Made by a program: the position numbers and the translations under genes | DNA from: Streptomyces sp. NBRC 110028 | GTDB taxonomy: Bacteria; Actinomycetota; Actinomycetes; Streptomycetales; Streptomycetaceae | Assembly (NCBI RefSeq): GCF_001417735.1 | Contig: NZ_BBUZ01000023.1 | Location: 148,077-212,076 of the forward strand | Reading direction: 5' to 3' | DNA: 64,000 bases | The notes under the pieces: model-generated | Seen by the model: the letters and a program-made list of their open reading frames with translations, nothing else | What the model was told of the DNA's origin: nothing | Databases searched by the model: none | Part shown: in pieces, positions 54,142 to 61,430 of the stretch | Layout of the letters: every line of letters begins with the position of its first letter | Position numbering within the stretch: position 1 is the stretch's first letter

Positions 54142-55383
54142 GTGCCCCAGGAATCCGAAGCACCAGCGAGCACCGAAGCCCGCGACCCCGCCACCTACGA
54201 CCTCGTGATCAGTCGCGCACACCTCTTCGACGGCCGCCAGGCGCTCGCCGGTCTGTACGACATCGCCATCAACGGCGCGGAGATCGCTTCCGTCTCGGCG
54301 GACCCACTCAGAGGCACACAGGAGGTGGACACGGCCGGAGGATGGGTCATGCCGGGCCTGATCGACACCCATATCCACTTCTACGACGTGCACGCGGTCG
54401 TTGATCCGGATTCGATGCGGGGCTTCGAGGAGAACGAGCTTCCAGGAAGGCTCGGGCTGTTCCTCGACCACGGGATCACCACCATCAAGTCGGTGGGCGA
54501 TCCGACGGGCGGAATCCTGGACACGCGGGCCAAAATCGCCGCAGGCACGCTGCGGGGCCCACGACTGCTGGCGACCGGTTGCGGTATCACCGGACGCGAC
54601 GGGCATCCCGCCGCCACTGTCTTCAGCGGCAACCCCTGGGCGCGCGAGCGCTTCACAGCAGAGGTCGGCAGCGTGCGGCAGATCCGCGACCTGGTGCACC
54701 ATCTCGCCGACCGCGAGGTGGACGCGATCAAACTCTTGTCGGAAGGCGCGTGCGCACACTCCGGCGGGCCGAAGTACCTCTGGCAGAATCCCGCCTTTCC
54801 GGATGGTGTCGAGCTGGAACGGCTCCCCCTCGATCTCCTTCGGGCGGGCATCGAGACCGGGCACGAGCGGGGCCTTCGGGTAACCGTCCACACCACCCAG
54901 CAAGCCGCGGCACGCGAGGCGATCGAGGCCGGGGCGGACGGCCTGGAGCACGGCGTCACCGTCGAGCCCCTCACCGACCACTCGCTCATCGACCTGATGC
55001 TCGAACATGACATCACCTACACGCCCACACTGTGGATCGACGATGCCCACCCGGACGCCCGCGGCAATCTCAAGAAGGTCGCCGAGGCCGGCGTGCACAT
55101 CGCGCTGGGCAGCGACACCTTCAGCGGTCGGGGCCTGTTCGGAGCCAACACTCTGGAAGAGGCCGAACTCATGGTGGCGGCCGGACTGACGCCCACCCAG
55201 GTGCTCGCCGCAGGCACCAGCGGCGCGGCGCGGCAGTGTGTCCGCCCCGACCTCGGCACGGTGGCCCCCGGCAAGCGCGCCGACCTGCTCGTGCTGAACG
55301 CCGATCCCACCGCGGACGTCGGCAACCTTCGCGACCTCAGCACAGTGATCCTGAACGGCGGGCTCGTCGTCGACAAGCGCTAG
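54142..55383 (+). CDS. Amidohydrolase (imidazolonepropionase-like)
   Basis: A 413-residue metal-dependent amidohydrolase of the urease superfamily. The first metal motif is GLIDTHIHFYDVH. DAIKLLSEGA may provide the bridging Lys, VHTTQQAA and LEHGVTVEP the further His ligands, and IALGSDTFSG the final Asp. The C-terminal beta domain (LGTVAPGKRADLLVLNADPT) completes the fold. Substrates in this subgroup include prolidase-type dipeptides and cyclic amides, and cannot be chosen here. The GTG at 54142 is a weak start choice, and the leader from 53965 is long. It follows the Rrf2 gene, its probable regulator. Confidence 0.88.
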   Translation: MPQESEAPASTEARDPATYDLVISRAHLFDGRQALAGLYDIAINGAEIASVSADPLRGTQEVDTAGGWVMPGLIDTHIHFYDVHAVVDPDSMRGFEENELPGRLGLFLDHGITTIKSVGDPTGGILDTRAKIAAGTLRGPRLLATGCGITGRDGHPAATVFSGNPWARERFTAEVGSVRQIRDLVHHLADREVDAIKLLSEGACAHSGGPKYLWQNPAFPDGVELERLPLDLLRAGIETGHERGLRVTVHTTQQAAAREAIEAGADGLEHGVTVEPLTDHSLIDLMLEHDITYTPTLWIDDAHPDARGNLKKVAEAGVHIALGSDTFSGRGLFGANTLEEAELMVAAGLTPTQVLAAGTSGAARQCVRPDLGTVAPGKRADLLVLNADPTADVGNLRDLSTVILNGGLVVDKR

Positions 55384-55418
55384 GCGCGCGTGGCGGGACG
55401 GGCGGCTACGGGGGATGC

Positions 55419-55529
55419 ATGTATAGGTGCTTCAGCGGCGCCGGCTTCACCGAAGATCTCCAGGACCTGGCGAGCCGGGACGAGACCCTTCAGCTCATCG
55501 ACCTGGCACGGCTTTACCACGGGACGTGA
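55419..55529 (+). pseudogene. C-terminal remnant of an AAA ATPase-like protein
   Basis: The last 36 residues of this frame, YRCFSGAGFTEDLQDLASRD followed by ETLQLIDLARLYHG, resemble the very end of archaeal-type AAA ATPases (DUF234 group), which close with FSKSGFTEEL..LAK..VVLVDLEDLY. Upstream the frame enters the amidohydrolase gene out of phase, so the rest of the ATPase gene has been deleted. Confidence 0.5.
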
Positions 55530-55567
55530 CGGCCCTGGGCTCCCTGCGGGCAGACGTCCGATTGAGC

Positions 55568-55621
55568 TGATTCCGGGACGGGGACACGCCATGGCGTCGG
55601 CGTGTCCCCGTCCCGGAATCA
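55568..55621. terminator. Perfect 23-bp hairpin between convergent genes
   Basis: The arms at 55568-55590 and 55599-55621 (starting TGATTCCGGGACGGGGACAC) are exact complements around the loop ATGGCGTC. It is an unusually long perfect stem, placed 25 bases after the methyltransferase stop and downstream of the amidohydrolase, and should terminate from both sides. Confidence 0.85.
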
Positions 55622-55645
55622 CCTCAAGCCCCTGTTGGTCGCTGC

Positions 55646-56782
55646 TCAGCCGAAGAGCGGCCAGGACGGTCCACTCTCCCGAGTGCCGAGCCATGCGGTG
55701 TGCCCGCCGGGGGTGACCGTGAGACCGAAGTCGTGCACATGCGGACGTCCCGCGTCCTCCCACCAAGCCGATTCCGCCGACGCTTCGTCGAACAGGTCTC
55801 GTGGCCCCCACTGGTGCACCGCGTCGTCGTCGATGAGCGCCCACGAGTCCTCGCTGCACAGCCAATGGCCTGTGCCCGCTTGCTCCCAGTAGTGCACCCC
55901 CGGCAGACGCAGCCCCACCGCGAACCGGGCGTCATCGTCGCCCAGGAGGGCGGGGCGACTACCGAGACCTCGATGTCGGGCTTCCTCCCATGCCTCGTCC
56001 GTGAACATCTCCGCGAGGCGCGCCCGGTGTCGTTGTCCACGCAACGTCATGAACGTCACCGGCGTGCGGAACCGGCCCGAAGCCCGCCCGCCCCGAACGG
56101 TGAGCCGCACCATGCCGTGAGGGCACATCGCGGTCTCCCACGGAGCAACGATCAAGCCGCCCTCTGCCGTCTGCTCCACCCATTCCTGCGGGAGCCGCAG
56201 CAGGGAGGCCGTGGCCAGGACGCGATCGTAGGGCGCGCGGGAAGGCACCCCGCCCTCCCCGTCCGCGCAGACGATGCGCACGTGGCAGTCGGCGGCGGCG
56301 AGGGAAGCGCGGGCCTGAGCGCTGATGCGCGGGTCGATCTCCACGCTGGTGACATGTGCTTCCCCGACCAGGTGGGCCATGAGGGCGGCATTGAACCCCG
56401 TACCCGTCCCGATCTCCAGGACCCGCTGCCCGGGTCGGAGATCGGCGGCGGCCAGCATGAGGGCGACCACGCTCGGCCGGGAAGCCGAAGAGGTGGGTGT
56501 GGCCCAGTGGTCGTCCAACGGCTCGGGTGCGCCGTCGTCGATCTGGGTGACCACGGAGACGTCGCTGTAGGCCGCGGCCCACCAGCGGTCCGGGTCGCTG
56601 ACCCGGTCCACCAGTACGTACCCGGTACTGGCGGTGCTGTCGTCCAGCCACACGCGATCGGGCAGGAACAGGTGGCGCGGCACCGCCTCGAACGCGTCCC
56701 GCAACCGGCCGTCGTCCAGGTAGCCGTCCGTGGCGAGCGTCGAGGCCAGCCGTGCCTGACCTTCGGCTTCAGTGGCGGTCAC
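55646..56782 (-). CDS. RiPP-associated isoaspartyl-methyltransferase homologue (candidate imiditide-forming enzyme)
   Basis: A 378-residue SAM-dependent methyltransferase of the protein-L-isoaspartate type. The N-terminal part has FEAVPRHLFLPDRVWL. Motif I is VLEIGTGTGFNAALMAHLVG, and RVLATASLLRLPQEWVEQTA covers motif III. The C-terminal extension ends SAWWEDAGRPHVHDFGLTVT and then WLGT, the kind of motif (WW..GRP...FG) seen in PIMT homologues of lasso peptide, graspetide and imiditide clusters. The tgmC product here has the same feature. Its GTG start overlaps the stop of a 44-codon ORF for a cationic peptide, so methylation of an Asp in that peptide, giving an aspartimide, is the inferred role. 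Ordinary protein repair is less likely given the extension. Confidence 0.85.
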   Translation of the reverse strand: MTATEAEGQARLASTLATDGYLDDGRLRDAFEAVPRHLFLPDRVWLDDSTASTGYVLVDRVSDPDRWWAAAYSDVSVVTQIDDGAPEPLDDHWATPTSSASRPSVVALMLAAADLRPGQRVLEIGTGTGFNAALMAHLVGEAHVTSVEIDPRISAQARASLAAADCHVRIVCADGEGGVPSRAPYDRVLATASLLRLPQEWVEQTAEGGLIVAPWETAMCPHGMVRLTVRGGRASGRFRTPVTFMTLRGQRHRARLAEMFTDEAWEEARHRGLGSRPALLGDDDARFAVGLRLPGVHYWEQAGTGHWLCSEDSWALIDDDAVHQWGPRDLFDEASAESAWWEDAGRPHVHDFGLTVTPGGHTAWLGTRESGPSWPLFG

Positions 56783-56913
56783 CTCTTGTCGCCGTTACCG
56801 CCGCCGTGTTTCGGTCCGGGCGCCGGCCCGCTCCCGTCCGGGGAGGGCTTCGGCCCGATGACCGGCCCTCCCGGCTTCGCATGCCCACCCCTGCCGTGCT
56901 GCTGAGCCCGCAC
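56779..56913 (-). CDS. Candidate imiditide-type precursor peptide (44 residues)
   Basis: A short ORF with a GTG start behind GGAGAGGGGAAGGCA and a TGA that overlaps the methyltransferase GTG by four bases (GTGA). The peptide starts MRAQQHGRGGHAKPGG, continues PVIGPKPSPDGSGPAPG and ends in KHGGGNGDKR. It has seven Lys/Arg, three His and only two Asp (D26, D42), so it is clearly cationic. D26 is followed by Gly in PDGSG, the sequence most prone to aspartimide formation. Third codon positions are mostly G or C. Imiditide precursors, as I know them, are positively charged linear peptides modified by an adjacent PIMT homologue. No cysteine is present, so a lanthipeptide is excluded. The start could lie further upstream. 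Confidence 0.6.
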   Translation of the reverse strand: MRAQQHGRGGHAKPGGPVIGPKPSPDGSGPAPGPKHGGGNGDKR

Positions 56914-57027
56914 TGCCTTCCCCTCTCCGAGACGGGTTCGATGAGAACGCAGATCAGTCTGGGGGACCCCAACTGCGCGTGTAAGGGCGAGAGGCCAGAA
57001 CGCGCGCGCCCTGGGCAGGAGGTTCGC

Positions 57028-57231
57028 TCACGCCCGAGGGGCGGACACGATCCCTCCGCCGACGAGGGAGGCCCGGAACTCCGCCCAGGCGGCGGGGGTG
57101 AGGCGGACCATCGGCCCGTCGGGGCGCTTCGAGTCGCGTATCGCCACCGCACCGGGCACGTTGGTGGCCACCTCGACGCACTCGTGCTCGGGGTCGCTGT
57201 AGCTCGACTTGCGGAAATCGAAAGCTGTCAC
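57028..57231 (-). CDS. DUF397 protein (first copy)
   Basis: A 67-residue DUF397 protein: FDFRKSSYSDPEHECVEVAT, then VAIRDSKRPDGPMVRLTPAAWAEF, in two adjoining segments. DUF397 proteins are encoded next to XRE/DUF5753 regulators across actinobacteria and are thought to bind and antagonise them, sometimes together with an ATP-binding protein. The GTG at 57231 overlaps the stop of the second copy, so both are translated from one message with the XRE gene. It is nearly identical to its neighbour over more than 100 bases, which marks a recent duplication. Confidence 0.9.
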   Translation of the reverse strand: MTAFDFRKSSYSDPEHECVEVATNVPGAVAIRDSKRPDGPMVRLTPAAWAEFRASLVGGGIVSAPRA

Positions 57232-57369
57232 CGCTTGGCCTCCCCCGCAACCACGGCCTGGAAGTCCGCCCAAGCAGCAGGCATGAACCGGAGTATCGGC
57301 CCGTCGGGGCGCTTCGAGTCGCGTATCGCCACCGCACCGGGCACGTTGGTGGCCACCTCGACGCACTCG
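57110..57369. repeat. 75-bp identical direct repeat in the two DUF397 genes
   Basis: Bases 57110-57184 and 57295-57369 are identical, offset by 185 bases, and near-identity continues for another 38 bases. This is a tandem gene duplication that recombination could collapse. Confidence 0.9.
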
Positions 57370-57416
57370 CGCTCGGGGTCACTGTAACTCGACTTGCGGA
57401 ATGTGAAATCAGGCAT
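57228..57416 (-). CDS. DUF397 protein (second copy)
   Basis: A 62-residue DUF397 protein, MPDFTFRKSSYSDPERECVE at the start and AWADFQAVVAGEAKR at the end. The ATG at 57416 or a GTG six bases earlier, which overlaps the XRE stop (GTGA), may be used. The middle is identical in amino acids to the other copy, but the C-terminal helix differs (ILRFMPAAWADFQ against MVRLTPAAWAEFR). It is probably the direct partner of the XRE protein, because it is the copy coupled to it. Confidence 0.88.
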   Translation of the reverse strand: MPDFTFRKSSYSDPERECVEVATNVPGAVAIRDSKRPDGPILRFMPAAWADFQAVVAGEAKR

Positions 57417-57418
57417 GG

Positions 57419-58297
57419 TCACAGCTCTCTGCTGAGGCGGGAAATGAGTTCCAGGGAGTCGCGCTCATTATGGGCTCGCGTGGCGATTCTCTCGAACAAC
57501 TCGTCGTACTGTGCAGCCGCTTCCCCACCTTCCACCCAGAGCCGGTTGAAAGGAACCTCCATGTAGACCACGTCCATGGCGCCCGGCTCGGAGAACGAGA
57601 TGATGTTGAAGGTGCAGTTCATCCCGTGACGGGCTCCCGTGCTGAACGGGAGCACCCTCAAACTGACACTGGGTTTTCCAGCGACGTCGGCCAGATGGTC
57701 CAGCTGCTCCCGCATCACGTCCGCGCCACCGATCAGGTTCCGCAACGCGGCCTCGTACACCACCGCCCGCAGTGAGAGCTGCGGCGACTCATCGAGCCGC
57801 CGCTGGCGTGCGAGCCGCGCCGCCACGAACCGCTCGTGATCGCCACCTTCCGCCGATGGAGCGTCATCCCTGAGAGCCCGGATGTAGTCGGGAGTCTGCA
57901 GGAGTCCCGGGACAAAGGTGAGCTGCCATGCCTTGATGGCGGTCGCCGCACTCTCCAGAGCTACGTACTCCTGCATGTCCCCGAGGTTCGGGAACTCGTT
58001 CCACCAACCCTTCGCCTTGCGGCGCTCGCGGTCGACGCGGGCCAGCTCCAGCAGCCCGCCCACGATCGCCGGATCGCTCACGCCGTATAACTCGCACAGC
58101 GCACGGATGTCCGGGTCCCGCACCGGAACCCAGCCGCCCTCCATCTTCGCGACCTTGGTCGTGGAGCCGGTGAGGGCCTTGGCGGCGTGGGTCTGCGTCA
58201 GGCTCGCCGCCGTGCGGAGCTTGATCAGCTCCCCGCCAAGCCTGCGTCCCAGAACGGTCGAGGTGCTGTTGCCCTGCATGGGCTGACTCGTCGTCAC
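57419..58297 (-). CDS. XRE-family regulator with DUF5753 domain
   Basis: A 292-residue regulator. The N-terminal helix-turn-helix (about 10-70) reads LGGELIKLRTAASLTQTHAA and ALTGSTTKVAKMEGGW. The rest is the DUF5753 domain (WQLTFVPGLLQTPDYIRALR, VYMEVPFNRLWVEG), a likely ligand- or partner-binding module. The GTG at 58297 gives a start MTTSQPMQGNSTST typical of the family; a GTG at 58327 is also in frame. It is coupled to the DUF397 genes and divergent from an ATP-binding protein. Such trios often regulate development or secondary metabolism, and here they lie between two RiPP units. Confidence 0.92.
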   Translation of the reverse strand: MTTSQPMQGNSTSTVLGRRLGGELIKLRTAASLTQTHAAKALTGSTTKVAKMEGGWVPVRDPDIRALCELYGVSDPAIVGGLLELARVDRERRKAKGWWNEFPNLGDMQEYVALESAATAIKAWQLTFVPGLLQTPDYIRALRDDAPSAEGGDHERFVAARLARQRRLDESPQLSLRAVVYEAALRNLIGGADVMREQLDHLADVAGKPSVSLRVLPFSTGARHGMNCTFNIISFSEPGAMDVVYMEVPFNRLWVEGGEAAAQYDELFERIATRAHNERDSLELISRLSREL

Positions 58298-58347
58298 GCG
58301 CACAGTCTGGCTGCCTCCCACCGCCACCGCAAACTAGATCGGGGGAA

Positions 58348-58362
58348 TTCCTCCAAGAGGAA
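58348..58362. promoter_or_regulatory. TTCCTC-CAA-GAGGAA palindrome between the XRE and ATPase genes
   Basis: A perfect 6-base inverted repeat lies 50 bases upstream of the XRE start, in the region shared with the divergent ATP-binding protein gene. It is a plausible autoregulatory site. Confidence 0.5.
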
Positions 58363-58464
58363 CTTGTGCAGTTCTCGACACCAGGGCTACGGTCCGTGAT
58401 GAACCGCTTGCACAGGGACGTCAGTTGGCGGACGTGCTCCGCCCTGCCCACCCGGAGGTACGCG

Positions 58465-58899
58465 ATGGAACTCGCGCCCCAAGACCCCGTCATCAACGAA
58501 AACCGCGTCGACTACGTCCCGACACCGATAAGCGTGACCCGTGCCCGCCAGCACGCCGCCCGACTGGTGGCCGAGTGGGGCCACGCCGCCCTCGCCGACG
58601 ACGTCGCGCTCATCGTTTCCGAGCTGGCGAGCAACGCCGTACGGCACGGCCGCGTTCCGGGGCGGCTGTTCCGCGTCCACCTCACCCTGATGAAAACCGC
58701 GCTGCGCATCGCCGTCTCCGACCCCAAGGGCGAACGACTCCCCCACCCCCGGCAGCCGTCACCCGAGGACCGGCACGGCCGTGGCCTGCTCATCGTCCGC
58801 GCGCTCGCCGCCCGCTGGGGCGTACGCGAGCGCACTGTCGGCAAGGAAATCTGGGCCGAACTCGACCTGACCAGCTCGCTCTCCACCGGCCAGTCCTGA
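58465..58899 (+). CDS. ATP-binding regulator (HATPase_c_2)
   Basis: A 144-residue GHKL ATPase of the anti-sigma/AbaA-D type. Motifs: IVSELASNAVRHGRVPG (N box), AVSDPKGERLP (G1) and DRHGRGLLIVRALAARWGV (G2). The ATG at 58465 is chosen because GGAGG lies seven bases upstream; the frame is open for 33 codons before it without a good ribosome-binding site. Together with the XRE and DUF397 genes it forms a common Streptomyces regulatory module. It is followed by the graspetide operon on the same strand. Confidence 0.88.
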   Translation: MELAPQDPVINENRVDYVPTPISVTRARQHAARLVAEWGHAALADDVALIVSELASNAVRHGRVPGRLFRVHLTLMKTALRIAVSDPKGERLPHPRQPSPEDRHGRGLLIVRALAARWGVRERTVGKEIWAELDLTSSLSTGQS

Positions 58900-58931
58900 A
58901 ACAAGCCGTAAACGAGGCGAGCGGGGCCAAA

Positions 58932-58976
58932 CTGGTTCTCGTTCCTTCGACCGTCTGAGAGGAAGGACACCACGCA
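58932..58976 (+). promoter_or_regulatory. tgmA upstream element, similar to that before the methyltransferase/peptide pair
   Basis: CTGGTTCTCGTTCCTTCGAC and then CGTCTGAGAGGAAGG precede tgmA. The complement of 56914-56957 reads CTGATCTGCGTTCTCATCGA and then ACCCGTCTCGGAGAGGGGAAGG. The order of matching blocks (CTG, CGTTC, TCGA, CCGTCT, GAGAGG, AAGG) is the same with small gaps. It includes the ribosome-binding site and perhaps an operator. Confidence 0.45.
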
Positions 58977-59273
58977 GTGACCACTTTCGCGCATCCACAA
59001 GAGGCGTTTCCGCTCCTACCGCTCGGCGGACGGCTTCTCCAGAGTGACGAGGCGCCCTCGGGCTCCACCACGCGCCCGTGGATTCTTCGTTTCGCCTGTG
59101 TGCCCGACCGCACGCAGACGATCGAGAAACCGGTGGCTGTCTACGACGACGCAGCGCAGATGTCAGTCGGCCTCTACGACGGCCCGCTGCCGTACATGGC
59201 CACTCACAGTCCCACCGTTCCCGACGGCAACATGACCAATCCCCCTCCCCTCGATGAGGGCCCGAAGGATTGA
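58977..59273 (+). CDS. tgmA: Graspetide precursor peptide TgmA
   Basis: A 98-residue ATP-grasp-modified RiPP precursor. The leader contains TTRPWILRFACVP (residues 31-43), like the PxxLR motif used for recognition by the maturase. The C-terminal core, about residues 70-98, has hydroxyl donors T76, S78, T80 and T87 (YMATHSPTVPDGNMT) and acceptors D83, D93, E94 and D98 (PLDEGPKD). D83-G84 is the best site for an aspartimide. The GTG start follows GAGAGGAAGG at a somewhat long spacing. The maturase gene begins five bases after the stop. The ring pattern cannot be deduced from sequence. Confidence 0.85.
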   Translation: MTTFAHPQEAFPLLPLGGRLLQSDEAPSGSTTRPWILRFACVPDRTQTIEKPVAVYDDAAQMSVGLYDGPLPYMATHSPTVPDGNMTNPPPLDEGPKD

Positions 59274-59277
59274 AGTC

Positions 59278-60243
59278 ATGCCCACCATCCTCGTGATCGC
59301 CGCCCGCGACGACTGGCCGACGGACCGCGTCGTGAACGTACTCACCGGCCGAGGGGCGCGGGTATTCCGGATGGACACCGCGGACTTTCCGCAGCAGGCC
59401 ACCCTCACGGGGCGTATCGACGCCCGGCGCGGGTGGGCAGGCGGACTCGCCACACCTCATCGGGCCGTCGACCTTTCGGACATCGAAGCCGTCTACTTCC
59501 GCGCACCTCACCAGTTCCGTCTCCCGCATGGAATGTCCCAGCCCGAACGACGGTTCGCCGCGGCGCAGGCACGAGCGGGGTTCGGTGGGGTGATCACATC
59601 GCTCACGGCCCGGTGGGTCAACCACCCAGCGGCGATGACTCGCGCCGAGTACAAGCCGGTCCAACTCTCCACAGCCCGTGAGTGCGGACTGACCATCCCT
59701 CCGACCCTGGTGACGAACGACCCGGACGCCGTCAAGGCGTTCGCCGAGGACACACCAGGTCCCATCATCTGCAAACCCGTGGCCTCGCCGGTCTTCATCG
59801 AAGGCAATGAACTCAAGACCGTGTACACCCGTTGCCTCTCCCCACACGATCTGGTCGATCTGGACGGCATCGACGCCACCGCCCATCTCTTCCAAGCCTG
59901 GATCGACAAGGCCTACGAGGTGCGGCTCACCATCGCAGGCGACCGTCTACTCGCCGCGGAAGTCCATGCCGGCAGCGCCCGAGGGCATGAGGACTGGCGC
60001 AGCGACTACGGCTCTCTCACCTATCACCGGACCGACACGCCCGCCGACGTCGCCGATGGGGTGCGCTGTCTGATGGGCCGTCTGGGCCTTCGCTTCGCCG
60101 CCCTCGATTTCGTTGTCTCACCATCGGGAGCGTGGACGTTCCTGGAGGCGAATCCATGCGGCCAATGGGACTGGATCCAAGGCGCCACGGGTCTGCCCAT
60201 CGCCGAGGCCATCGCCGATGAGCTACAAGGAGTCCCCGCGTGA
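59278..60243 (+). CDS. tgmB: ATP-grasp peptide maturase TgmB
   Basis: A 321-residue ATP-grasp ligase that should join Ser/Thr side chains of TgmA to Asp/Glu side chains as esters. The N-terminal domain reads PTILVIAARDDWPTDRVVNV. The MvdD/TgmB-like landmarks are VYFRAPHQFRLP (precursor-contacting region), PIICKPVASPVF (ATP Lys), FQAWIDKAYEVRLTIAGDRL and FLEANPCGQWDW (Mg-binding Glu/Asn). The ATG at 59278 follows AAGGA. The methyltransferase gene overlaps its stop (GTGA). The set of three genes matches the SAV_5884-type graspetide clusters common in Streptomyces. Confidence 0.92.
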   Translation: MPTILVIAARDDWPTDRVVNVLTGRGARVFRMDTADFPQQATLTGRIDARRGWAGGLATPHRAVDLSDIEAVYFRAPHQFRLPHGMSQPERRFAAAQARAGFGGVITSLTARWVNHPAAMTRAEYKPVQLSTARECGLTIPPTLVTNDPDAVKAFAEDTPGPIICKPVASPVFIEGNELKTVYTRCLSPHDLVDLDGIDATAHLFQAWIDKAYEVRLTIAGDRLLAAEVHAGSARGHEDWRSDYGSLTYHRTDTPADVADGVRCLMGRLGLRFAALDFVVSPSGAWTFLEANPCGQWDWIQGATGLPIAEAIADELQGVPA

Positions 60244-61430
60244 GTGTCCCCAGCTTCGACGGCGCGTCAGCGCGACTGCATGCGCTGGTCGAAAAATTAC
60301 AGCAGTCGGGAGCGATCTATTCGGCGGCCTGGGCCGAGGCGTTCGCGGGTGTGCCGCGCCACGTCTTCGTGCCCCAGTGGTACGGGCAGGAGACCGACGA
60401 CAGGGGCATCACCGTATGGCGCCGGAACGACGCGGCCGACCGGGACGTCTGGCAAGCAGCCGTCTACAGCGACCAGACCCTCGTCACGGCACTCGATCCC
60501 GACACCGCCGAGCGCGTCGGCGAGCGCGCGTGGACCGGTATTCCGACGTCCTCCAGCACGTTGCCCAGCCTCATGGCGCAGATGCTGGAGGACCTGAGCG
60601 TGGCCGACGGCCACCGCGTACTCGAAGTCGGCACGGGCACCGGCTACAACGCGGCCCTCCTGTGCGCGCGGCTGGGCGATCGCCTCGTGCAGTCCGTCGA
60701 CGTCTCCCCCGCTCTCGTCGAAGCCGCCCGCGGTCGGCTCGCCTCCGTGGGTTACCGGCCGCACCTCGCCGCTGGAGACGGGCAAGGAGGTCTCCTGGGG
60801 CGTGCCCCGTTCGACCGGATCATGGCTACCTGCTCGGTCCCCCGCGTACCTGCCGCATGGATCGAGCAGATCCGGCCCGGCGGCGTCATCCTGACCGACG
60901 TGTCCATGGGGATCGAAGGCGGTCTGGTCCGCCTGACCGTTGACAAAGAGCGACGCGCCACCGGCCACTTCACCACCACGACCGGACGCTTCATGCCCGC
61001 CCGCAGCGACGCCCATGCCTACCGGCGCCCCGAGCGAGCGCCGTACGCGCCCCGGGCCGGGTCCCGGCCCACGACCCTCACCGCTGTCGACATCCGCGAG
61101 CACTACCCGTTCCGGCTACTGCTCGCGTTCCACATCCCGGGCGCCGAGCTGGTCTATCACGTGGACGACGAAACCGGCGCCATGTCGCTCCAGCTCCAGC
61201 AGCACGACGGCGCGTGGGCACGCGCCCCCATCACCGGAGAACGCGCCGCAGGGCCCAGCGCCATCGTCACGTACGGCGGGAGCACCGACCTGTGGCGACA
61301 GGCAGAGCGCGCCTGGCGGTGGTGGAACGACCACGGCCGACCGGCGCAGGACCGCTTCGGCTACGCCCGCGAGGCCGATGGGCGCCACTATGCGTGGCAC
61401 CTTCCGGACGGGCTCCGCTGGCCTTTGTAG
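60240..61430 (+). CDS. tgmC: Graspetide O-methyltransferase TgmC (PIMT homologue)
   Basis: A 396-residue isoaspartyl-methyltransferase homologue of the ATP-grasp peptide system. Motif I is VLEVGTGTGYNAALLCARLG. FAGVPRHVFVPQWYG is the conserved N-terminal segment, and RIMATCSVPRVPAAWIEQIR follows the SAM site. The C-terminal extension ends RAWRWWNDHGRPAQDRFGYA and WHLPDG. In studied graspetides (fuscimiditide type) this enzyme methylates a core Asp of the cyclised peptide, which then closes to an aspartimide; D83 of TgmA is the likely target. The GTG start is coupled to tgmB. A hairpin at 61664 ends the operon. Confidence 0.92.
   Translation: MSVPSFDGASARLHALVEKLQQSGAIYSAAWAEAFAGVPRHVFVPQWYGQETDDRGITVWRRNDAADRDVWQAAVYSDQTLVTALDPDTAERVGERAWTGIPTSSSTLPSLMAQMLEDLSVADGHRVLEVGTGTGYNAALLCARLGDRLVQSVDVSPALVEAARGRLASVGYRPHLAAGDGQGGLLGRAPFDRIMATCSVPRVPAAWIEQIRPGGVILTDVSMGIEGGLVRLTVDKERRATGHFTTTTGRFMPARSDAHAYRRPERAPYAPRAGSRPTTLTAVDIREHYPFRLLLAFHIPGAELVYHVDDETGAMSLQLQQHDGAWARAPITGERAAGPSAIVTYGGSTDLWRQAERAWRWWNDHGRPAQDRFGYAREADGRHYAWHLPDGLRWPL

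Noticed and set aside
55646-56782. Methyltransferase of an FxLD-type lanthipeptide system
   Set aside because: No cysteine-rich precursor, dehydratase or cyclase is nearby, and the coupled peptide has no Cys.
56752-57387. Plus-strand frame over the candidate precursor and DUF397 genes
   Set aside because: It contains only complements of those genes and has no coding signature.
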